DNA of 64,000 nt from Lepidostoma basale (Eukaryota; Arthropoda; Insecta; Trichoptera; Lepidostomatidae). The notes under the pieces are model-generated. The model was not told the DNA's origin. It searched no databases and was given only the letters and a program-made list of their open reading frames with translations. The stretch lies in the NCBI GenBank assembly GCA_022606425.2, contig JAHDVF020000192.1, forward strand, positions 372,001 to 436,000, in the 5' to 3' direction. Positions 46,401-58,400 of the stretch are shown here, piece after piece; position 1 is the stretch's first letter; each line of letters opens with the position of its first letter. A program made the translations under genes and the position numbers.

Positions 46401-49400
46401 CAAGAATTCAGCCTATGTATTGGTATCCATTAACCCGCTCAAACTTATCGTTTTCAATTTTTAGTGTTGATACCAGATTTATTCTCTTCTTGCTCATGAC
46501 CGTGTATTTTGTTTTCTTGATATTCTTACTTGATATTTATACTTGATATGATCTTTAGACCATGATAATTGAAATTTGATAAGAATAAGTGATTATCTAA
46601 AAATAATTTAAAATAAATCTTACTTGAAATCTTGGTAAAATTTTCAGTAGCTGAATTTTGTCAAGCATCTGTCTAGCGAGTTTGTTGACTCCGAGGGAGC
46701 GGCCTTGTTTTGCGAGGCAAAGGTATATGCAACTGATTCAAAGTTAAGAAAATACAAATAATTTTTCATAATATAGGAAAACCGATTAAAACATGATATG
46801 ACCAAATTAATCAAATTTTAATGACCGACATGCTAAGAATCTACATATGTATAAAACTCACAGTATGAATGTGAAGGAAGCTAAAGAGGTGTGTCAGAAT
46901 AGAGAAGTGTAGCGGCCCATCCTCTCTACCTACCCTTCTGGAGAAACAGCTTGATGGTTTGTTGCTGTTATTGAAAGTTACATATGAATGTTTTTATTTT
47001 AGAGACGTAATATGTGTGAGCTAATTTAGAGTATGTGATTGTATGATATTATTCACCATTAAGAGGTTTCAATTTTGATAACAAAAAAACGTGAAATGTT
47101 TAAAATCTACTCTGAAAAGGGAAGATTCCTAATTTACCATTCGATACGAAGTATGCATTCGCTTCAAGAGATGACAGTAATCAAATTAATTTCACAACTA
47201 AGTTTTGTTGTTAACTGGGATCTAAGCGCAGAATGCGTTAATGCTATAATTTTCATGACCTGATGACAATGCATTAACAAAATGATTGGCTGCTTTCATC
47301 TTAATAAAGGATACAATAACGAAACTCCTTTAGGTGGGTCTGGATACTGCTCTACGAGAGAGAGGGTAACTTTGGCCGCATTGAATAATGTTTCCGGCTG
47401 ACAGAGAGAAAAGTGTTCATATACAGATTGATGGACACAATCAAATGCATGATAAATCATAGCCAGTCGGTCACCCTCCTCGTATTTTCTAATAGACGAT
47501 TCGCACAAACTGAAAAAAACAAATTTTTAAATACATAATGGTTAATGTGTCAAGTTTTACTATAATAGTTTAATATAAAGCTTTTTTTGATGCTTAAATA
47601 AATTAAAAATGTAAAATTTCAAATTTAACAAAAGCTGTGTTCATTATGATGTCACTGTTCATATTGTGATAAAGGTGTTGTACACATTTTCTTTTTCAGC
47701 TTCGAAGAGATGGACATTTCTTTAGATTAGTTATAGGATACTTCGAGAACTCGACCGTACTGGAGGATGTTGGTCTTTTTGTCCCCGATAGATATCTCCG
47801 GCAGCGACAGCACAGACTGTTTTACCTACCGGCCGCCAGAACCAATCTGCCTCTGGTGACAATTAGGTGGTAGGCAATTAGTCTGCTGAACGCGGTCTCC
47901 TCAGAGATCGACGTCTTTCATATTAGTGAATCAGGGGACAAATACTTTTGACTTTAGAAAGTATCTTGTCTTTCTAATGTCGAAGCATCACTAATGCGTT
48001 CCTGGTATTATGTTGTATGTGTATAATATCTTACCTGTACTCAATAGATGCCTTAAACATTTATGCTATTTGTAATGTCTTTTGAGTAAATAAACTGATT
48101 TGATTTGATTTTTTGTTTGCAAAAGATTTTTAAAATTCAAAATCATTATTGAATTGTACCACAATCAAATATATATAGATAATATTGTTTTATTACCTTT
48201 CATCATCAGTTGAATTAGCAATTTCTATATACTGTGATGCTAGAAGCCAATACAAATAACCAGCATCACTGAACCTTTCTTCCACTATTGCATTGTTTAT
48301 TAATACTTTGAGTACTCGCTCGGAGGATTCGATTTCACCACCCATGTAATAAGCTGGAATATGAAAAAAATACTATAAGGGAATATCACTTCATAACTTC
48401 CTAGATACTAATTTATTAATCAGTATTCATATGTCTCAGAGCATTTTAAATGATTGATAATAGGTTTAAAACTGTTACCTTTTTGCGCTTCAATAAACCG
48501 ACTTTCCTTGGCCATCATCTGAGCGTACGGCACATATACGTGCTTCTTGAACTCAGGGGCCGCTTGAACCAGCTGAAAGGCCCGCTCCCAGTTGCCCGCC
48601 TCCACAGCCATGAGGATCACAGAGTTCTGGTCCCCGAGCCGCTCGTAGATCTCGGCCGCAGCCTCCAACTCCCCCAGCTCTCGTAGAGCTTCCGTCACAT
48701 GTCGCAGGGACTCTGCGGAGCCCTTATCTATACTGCGGCCTGTTTCCGTCAACCTGATTCAATCAATATCCAAATACTCTCTCTTAATTAACAATTCATT
48801 CTGATAGGAATCTTATTAGAGATAATTTATTCACTTTCAGCTAACTAATCATAATGCTATTGACATACGTCTCATGAGGCTGAAATTTAAAATTTGATTG
48901 TGTCACATTTTCATCACTTTCGTGCTCTATTCAAATTGTTGGCATATACTTTCTTCACCATTCTTTTAATTCATTCAAATAAACTTTTCATTAGTTTGTT
49001 CTTAACGCTTTCATTCGCATTGCATTCACTTCTTATATCTGCATTTGACACTCAATTATATAAAGATTTACAACATATTTGTCTATGAGATCTCATTTCC
49101 AATATATTCATTATATTTGCATCCTTTTTTGTCAGTTCACTTTCGCCACTAAAGATTCCGGAATTAAAATAACCAATCAAATCCTCAAACATATTCTTAC
49201 TCTTTCCGATACTTAATGATAAGATATTACATACACAATGAGATCATTATTTCAAAAGACACCAGCAGTATTGAACCCATTGGCAATAGCAAATGTTGGA
49301 CAAAACACAAGAGTTGGACAAAACACACCACAAAATTTGGTACGCACATGTCTACCCATCCATGTTGTTTCATTATTTCCGTTGCCTTCTTCACGTCTCC

Positions 49401-52400
49401 CGCAGCAAGGAACATTTCTGCAGCCACTCTTGGCTCGTTAATGTGAGAAGCCCATTCAGCCTTTTTCCGAACCAACGCAATACTGTCTCCAGATCCGAGG
49501 AATTCCTAAAATTATATACAATTTTATGAACAAAATAAAATATATGTTTTTATTTTTGTTATACACATGTATAGTCAGTGGCGGTACTCCCATAGAAGCC
49601 GAGAAGCCCGGCTTGCGTAAGAAATTTTGTATCAAAACCTCTTCTGGCTTACAGAGGTTCAGCTCTTGTGGCTATTTCTCTCACGTCTGATGGGAACATT
49701 GATGGAAGGTGATTTGGTGGGTTGTTGGTTTATGCGGGGGCATGATCACTTAGATTGGGGGTTTTGATTTTAAATTTATTACGCATATAATGCATAACAG
49801 GACTAATACTGGACTTCAAAAAAGCTTTTGATACCGTACATCTGGACACACTACTTGACAAACTGACATCCGCAGGGGTGAGGGGCAAGGCGTACAACAC
49901 GTTCAAATGCTACCTCACCCAAAGAAAACAATACACAGTTGTGTCAGGAATGACCAGCAACGAAACAATGATAGAATTTGGTGTGCCACAAGGGTCCATC
50001 CTGGGACCACTACTTTACATACTTTACATTAACGACATAACAAGATACAAAATGACAGGGAAAATAATTATGTACGCAGACGACCTTGCTATATTTTACA
50101 AAAACGACAACGACAATGAGACCTGTAAACAAATGAACATAGATATAGAGACACTAACCAACTGGACAACCAACAACTACCTGACCTTAAATGTAAAAAA
50201 GTGTAACATTATACACTTTGAAACAAGCAAGAAAAACCATAACATGTGTATAAAAATAAAAAATGACGCAATAACCGAACTCGACTACGTAAAGTACCTA
50301 GGACTAACAATGGACAGACAACTAAAATGGACAAAACACATAGACAACCTAACAGACAAGTTAGCATCGCTATACTCCCTCTTCTACAAAATACAGAATT
50401 ACATACCAAGAAGGGAAAAAGTTATGATGTACGAAGCGTATGTAAAAAGCCGACTGACATATATGATTCCCTTCTGGGGGACAGGAAACCAAAAGGACAT
50501 CTCCAGACTCCAAAGACAACAAAATAAAATAATAAAACTAGCATATAACATTGACTACCATACCCCAACCATACAAGTTTACAGACAAACTAAACAAATG
50601 GACATATCAGACCTGACCAAATATGAGACCTTAAAAATTGTACACAGAGTGACCATGGAAAAGCCAACAGACAGCACCTACAAATTAACTAAAAATTCAG
50701 ACATACACAGACACTGGACCAGGAATTGTGACAGATATCACTTACCGATTGCACGAACTAAGACAGGACAATCAAGGATATTGAACAATGGACTGAAACT
50801 TTACAATGAACTACCTAAAGACACAAGGAATCTCACTACAACTCAATATAAGAAGTGTCTGAAGCAGTACATAATTAGTGGTAGGATCTAGAAATGTAAC
50901 CATATAACCCAATTGGGTTTTTAAAAAAAAAAAATTAAATAAAAAATAAAAATAAAAAAAAAAAAGCCGGGCTTCTGGGCTTTTATGGGAGTACCGCCAC
51001 TGTGTATAGTACATATATACATTTTGACAGCATATAAATTTGACATGGTAAAATGTAAAATAAAAACAATATGTTGGCTAACTTGAGCTTTGCTGAAACT
51101 CCTCAAGTCGGTGTACAGTGTGAGGGCTTGACTATGCTGCGATTGGGATACATATATTTTAGCTGCTTGTTCGTATCTTCCACGATACGCACACACTTCT
51201 GCCATTGCCAGGGCTTCATTCCCAGAATTTAAGATTTCCTAAAAATACATAAAATATTTGCGAATATCAATCAGATGCAGCGTTCATATTTAGATTTAAA
51301 ACACGTCTTAATGCGCCCTTGAGGTGATTAAATCACAAAAACGATGCTTTAAAAGTTAGCATATTATTATTTATTATTCAACATATTTGATTTAAAAATG
51401 TTTTCGAATTATGCCATCACGTAACTAAAGTAGAATTATTATATTATATGATTTGTCTTTCACCTTTAGAATATCGATAAGTTGCAGATAGATTATGTTT
51501 TCACTTCTTTGGAATGCTTTTCTTGCCATGTCTAAAGAAAGTTTTTCAAGTGCCGAGAATCCCAAATGCTCCCACTCAGATGATGTAACACCAAGGCAGG
51601 CGATTTCGTAAGCTTCACTATAAGAAAACAAAAGCAAAAGTATATAAACAATAAAATGAATAATATAAATTTGCAATCAAAAGGTAAATAACAGTGATAA
51701 CAGTAAATTTAATACACACATAATTGATTAATCAATCGGTGATGTACAAGTCTACACTCTACCTTAGTCTATCTTAGGTTCTTTCAGTTATGATCTATAT
51801 AAACTAAAATATATATACACACATATTTACATTTATATTCATTTCTTGAACAATTATGTAAAAATATAAATTTTTTAGAAGTATTATTGTATTTCAAGGT
51901 TGACATTTGGTGCCATTGCTTTGGAAAAACACTATTAAACATTCTTATTGAATATAATAAACAATATATCTACCTAAATAGATTATTCCTGATATATTGA
52001 TGAATGGAGTGTGTAAGAGGGATATAAACGGCCTGCATGGAGCTGGCCTGCAGGCAGAATACCCTGCCACCGTGAAAGCCCACCACAGAACCTGCCTGCG
52101 CCTGTAGGAACTCTGGAAAGGAACTGGCCTTGATGGACAATGTTCCACCACCAGACATGGCCAGCAGGTTCTCGCAGGATATGTGATATGATACTGAGGA
52201 CACATTTTCCACCTGAAATAACCAAGTAGTCAATTTCAAAAATGTAAAGAAAAAAATTTTAGTGTTCCAATTTCAAGGGTATTTTGGGAAAAATTAAAAA
52301 TATCTTTCGGAGACTTATAATATCGTATATAAATAAGATATCTCTATAATGAAATTGGCACTTTCATTCCTTCATTATAAACTACGCATCATAACTGAAA

Positions 52401-55400
52401 ATATAATATTATTGTGTATATTATATATAACATTATAATTCGATAATAATAACTTGAAATTGATTTATTGATATGAATTCCATGATTCCCTTATGCTGGA
52501 GACGGTTCATAAAAATTAAGGAAGTACCTTTACATGAGAGAGTATGGGAACTATCTGTGACTCTGTCGCACACCATTTCTTTTGAGAATGTTGGGAAACA
52601 ACTCACTTCATCATTGAAGAGATGGATTTATCATAATCCTTTTTATTAAATTTGGATATTTAAAAATCATGGGATATTTAAAAAATCTTAGCCATGTTGG
52701 ATAGTGCTGGTATTTTTGTCCCCAACAGATATCTCTGACAGCGGCAGTAAAGATTGTTTTATCTGCTGGCTGCCAGAACCAACCTACCTTTGGTGATGCT
52801 GGTAGTAAGAGCAATCAGTCTGCTGGATATGATCACTTCGGAAAAATAACACCTTTCATATTAGTGAAAGTACGTTTAGAAGACAAATATTCTGATATTA
52901 GAGTATCTTGTCTTCCTAAAGTCAAATCATTTCTCATGCGTCCCTAGTATTTTATATGTTCTAAATAGATACCTTATACTGTAATTTTGATTCAAATTTG
53001 TTTGATATGAAATAAACCTTATTTGAATTCTGATTTTTCAAGCAAAACTTTCAATCTGAGGTGTCAACTGTCGGCAATGAAATATGTAATTAAATATATA
53101 ATAACAAACTTACAGAAAATACAAGCTGGCCTGTTGAAATGTGATAAATTCCACACACTGAATTTTCATCAACGATTGCAATGTGCAATTTGGTTGCACT
53201 TAAATCAAAACACCTGATCGGGTTTTGTATGCTTATAAATAATTCAGCTGATGAGACATCCACTAGCACCTTCCAAATCTGTAAAAATATACCAAAACAA
53301 ATATTTTCAACTAATAAACTAAATAATAGATTGGCCGCTTGGTGTGGAACTATATAACAATCCAAGAATAACTATTTTTCGACAACTCTTTTCGCCCAGG
53401 GATAATATATGATAAAAACCACTTAACAAAATATTTAAGTAATCACTATCTATATTGCAGTAAAATTAATAATTATTTATATATAATATTTAAAACGACA
53501 CATTCCATAGATAGTAGTAATAATTAAATAGTCCATTGTTTTGGATGAAACACTATGATACTTCAACATTATTACTGTTCAAATTTATAACACTGTTATA
53601 ATATCACAATTTATTTTTATTCACACAATTTATTAACCGATGTTGGCATCATCAAGTGTTACAAAAAATTTAAGTAACAAACGAAAAGACTTACTATTTA
53701 CAGGGCAAAAAACTCACTAATGCGGTTAGTCATAGTTAAAATTACGTATGTATGTGAAATCTGTTGACAATTTAACAAACAAATATAACAAATGTGGAAA
53801 AAAACAGTGATTAGAAGGGACAATTATACATACTAGCAATGAAAGGGTATTGTCACAGTCAATATTAATTAGGTGAAGAAACTACAAATAATATTATAAG
53901 AAAACACAATAAAAGTGGGGAAACCAGTAATTAGAAAGTACAATTATACATGGCATAAATTCAAGTGCGATGAGTCATAATACATTAGGGACGATAAACA
54001 TTAGAAGGAAGCAGATTACATTATTAAGAAAAGGGAACCCAAGTGAAAGGTAGTATTAATATTTTTTTAGATTGTATAAAGGAAAAGTTTTTTATTGTAA
54101 TAATAACACTAAGGGAGAATATTATCGTCCCTAATGTATTATGACTCATCGCAATTGAATTTATGCCATGTATAATTGAAGACTACAGGGGAAAAACAAG
54201 GAATGTCAGTTAAAATTCAAAATAAATGTAATAATGCCATCTAGCGGCATTTGTACGTATCTATCCACAGTAAAATTTTCATATTCAAAAATCATGTGTG
54301 TCATCGACTACGGCTAGATAATCGATTGCTAATTGCTAAGAAATATATAGACTTTGATTAGCTTTATTCTCAATTTATTCTAATTAACCTTCTACTGACA
54401 TTCCTTGTTTTTCCCCTGTAGTCTTCAATTGTACTTTCTAATTACTGGTTTTCTTAGATTTAAACTCCGTCGGATTGTCAATGCATGTGAGGCGTGCAGG
54501 GAGCATATTCCAGGCGGACAGACCTGCCACCATGAAAGCCCGATCTAAGAAATTTGTCGGGAGGCTGCTGGCATTGGCTCGACTAATCTGCCTATTGTCA
54601 GAGAGTTTGCTGATCGAACGGTAGATAGATTGCCTGTTAGGGCTATCGACAATACAAAGATTAGATATATAGGCTGGTGCTATTCTGTGAAGCGCTTTGA
54701 AAACAGTCCAGCATAGTTTATACTGGATTCTTTCAAGACACTTGTACCAGTGAAGATCTTTTAGATGTTTTGAAAGATGAGAATTTTTTAAACATCTTTT
54801 ATAAGTCATGCTGTCACATTGAAAGCAGATTGAAGTATATTTGTTCGTTTCTTGGGGATGTTGTCAAAAATGCTGTTACAATAGTCGAGTCGAGACACAA
54901 CAAATGAATTAACAAGTGTTTTTAATGCATCAATGGGAATATTTATAGTAAGGGTCATCACTTCCAAGGTCCCTGTTCAGAATAAGAGAATAAAGAACAG
55001 TTTGTGCAAAAAAAAATGTTCAGCAAACCTGTCCATTGGCCAAACCCAGCAACAAGACTTCCTTTTTTGAAATAAACGCTACTTTGACGTATCTTATCGA
55101 CGAGGGAACTCTCCAGCTGGCGGGGCTGTTGTAGCTGATCATCTGCAGCTTAGTGTCCTGGCACATCAGCAGGGCAGCGCTTGTGATCACAAGCAGCGAG
55201 CACTCCACCTTTAGGGCAATCTTCTCCCTCACTTTGTACAGCATGCCTTCTCTTTCTGGTCTCTGCTCGTAAATCACAATTCTCTCCGGTAATTGAACCT
55301 TCAAAAAATATAAACATTTTTTTAATCAAAATATCTAGTAAACGTCCATAGCATCACAGTTCATTTATTAAAAATACCATTAATAAATAAAATTAAGTCT

Positions 55401-58400
55401 TTCTTGTGGGATTCAACATAGGAATGCAATACATTCATGGTAGAAAGAAAATGTAATTGGTAAAACATGATATGTAATACTATTTTGAAGCTTTCGAAAT
55501 GTCCATTATTTATTAATATATTTTTACAGAATTTAATTATTAAATATCCTTTATATTTTGATATTACAGTCTGAAATTTTACAAAAACAATATATAATAG
55601 TTTAAAATACAAAAAATTTTACATTTTGTCAAGGCTCAAACCAAAAATATTCAAAACAGTTTAATGCCATCTATGAATTAGTAAAGAAGTTGTTTTGTAT
55701 ATGTATATTTTATTAACGGTTAAAATTTAAAATTATTAATGATTGGCATCGATATAATCGTTTGAGACTAAAAAAAAACAAATTATATATTTATTTGTAT
55801 TTTTGAACAATACTCTAAACAGGCGCTCACCGCTAGTCTGTTCTTGTGGATAGCAATCTTCTGGACTCTATCATGGCACTTGATCCTAACTTTTGCATCT
55901 GAAGTCAGATCTTGGATAATGACATCCGTCATGTTTTCTCTGTATGCGTATTTCTCTCTGTAGAGACCGTGGACTGTATTATATACTATTGTATAACAAC
56001 ACAGGCTGCCGTCTTGACTTCCGAGTGACACCGAGTTGTTGGCAACATTTCCCTGTATGGACCAAATCCATTTACTTGTTTCATTATAAACGAGAACTCC
56101 TTCCGAAGTCATGATGACCCATCCACCAGTACCGGCAACCAGAATATTATCTCCCAAGGTACTTATACAAGTTGGTAACAAACCTGAAAATATTTTTAGA
56201 TCATATATATATAAAATTGTATTGTAACTAACTAACTAACTAACCATCACGCCGTCTCTCCGAAGGGGTAGGGAGAAAGAATGGACTGCCACACTTTTCT
56301 TTCCCGACATATTTCTCTCGCTTCCTCAACATTCATACATCGTGTCATGCACGCACGTCGATTTCTCTGACTCCTCACATGGCCGATATTCAATATTTTA
56401 TTTATTTGATCGTGCCATGTTTTCCTCGGTCTTCCTCTATTTCTCGTTACATTTACATCATTAACATATAATTTTTTTACAAACCATCTTAATGATCCTT
56501 TCATTATTTTGTTCATGACACCATTATTCGCACCGCATTCACTTATTATATTTTCATTCAACACTCTTTCATACACAGAGTATCACACATTCGTCTAAGA
56601 GATCTCATTTCTACTACATTTATTCTACTTTCATCCTTCTTTTGCCAGTTCCATGCTTCGCTTCCATACATAAAGGTCGGTAGAAGAACACCATTGTGCA
56701 CTGCCATTCTAGCTTTTTTGGATAGGTTTTTGTTTGCGATGACAACTTTAAGTGCACCATTCACTTTGTTGCCTGCCCCAACCCTTCTTTCAATATCCCT
56801 CTCCACTCGCCCATCTCTTGTAAACATACTACCTAAATACACGAACTCAACTACTTGCTCCAAATTTTCACCATTCACGCTAATGTTGCAGACTGTCATG
56901 GTTTCTTCCTTTTCAAAAATCATTACCTTGGACTTATTAACATTCATCATCAGATCATTTCGCATGCATACCTCATACATACAATTCACCAGGACTTGTA
57001 GTTCATGCTCGTTGTCTCCAAGTAGGACAGCGTCATCCGCATACAAGAGACAGCTTACTGACACTCCGCTCATTTTGGCACCTACATCCAACCCTTTCAG
57101 CTCTTTCATACAATTGTCCATATACAGATTAAATAACCACGGGACATTACGCAACCTTGTTTGACACCTTTATTGATATCAAACCAGGCTGTAAGATCTC
57201 CATTTACTCTGACACTAGCAGTGCTTTCCGTGTATAGCGACTTAATTGCCGTGATCAGTTTTGTACTTATTCCATATTCAGACAATATTTTCCACAACTT
57301 TACTCTATTAACATAATCGTAATTAAATTGTATTGTATATTAACTATTATAAAATAATAATAAAGAAGACAGCTTAAAATTTTATACCCAATGGTCGCTC
57401 CCTCATGACTTGCTGTCCTGAAGCATTATAGAAAGATAATGTTTCACTCCAATCTCCAACCAGTAGATAGTTCTCCATCCAATGAATTGCCCAAACAGCA
57501 TTTCCGTTTCGATTGATTCTAACTTTTTCTTCCCCCATCTAAGTAGTTGAATAAAATACAAAAAAGGTCAGATTTTTTTTTTGAATTGGTGATACAGAGC
57601 AGAACAACATGGAACATGTATAATATAATAAGGAGAGCTGATTCCAAATAAAAATAGCGTATCTAAATGAGGAATAATTCATACACTTATTTTTTCTAAG
57701 TTACTGAAAGACTCTCTTCTGAGAAGAAGGAATTTAAAATATGTACATTTTTTAAATATCTGTAGATCTGCAGTAATAACCTTATTTCTAATTGATACAA
57801 ATCCACTGATAGTTCCAATAGATAGAAGCTGACCATCGGGAGACCATGCACATGAAGATATCCTCCCAGAGAAACCCAATTTGTGCTTTTGCACCGCTTT
57901 AACTTCTGATGACCAAAATGCAAAATCTGATGCGGAACACGAGGCCAATTGATCTGTGACTGGGTTGTAGGCCAAGCACTGAATGGGGTCGCTGTGACTG
58001 AAATGAAAATGATTCAATTAGAAGATTAATTTTTCATTGTATATAACTAATTAATTAATTAAAATCTTAGTATATTAAATAATTCTCAGTCATTGGTGGC
58101 CTGTGTTTAATAAGTTAAGTGTTCTTTAATATAAAGTTCACAGCAGAAGTAAAAAAATGTTAAACGTAAACATTTTCAAAAGACCCAATGGATACCCTTC
58201 TGCTACTTTCTTTGTCAGCCTAATTCGGTAACCAATTCATTTGTATGTTTATTTAGTGGACCATGTGAGTATTGATCAAAATGTCTGTTTTCCAGAATAT
58301 TTATTTTATTTTATAGTGAGTGACATGTTTTACCTTCCTAATTAAATGTAAGGCATCAATAAACTTTCACATTATTTTAATAATAATAATTATAATTAAT

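Noticed and set aside
47296..47314. Extending IFT122 exon 14 to the end of its open frame
   Set aside because: A donor at 47314 gives the phase needed for exon 15 and a gap-free match to the conserved LAKQ region; the frame beyond is intron.
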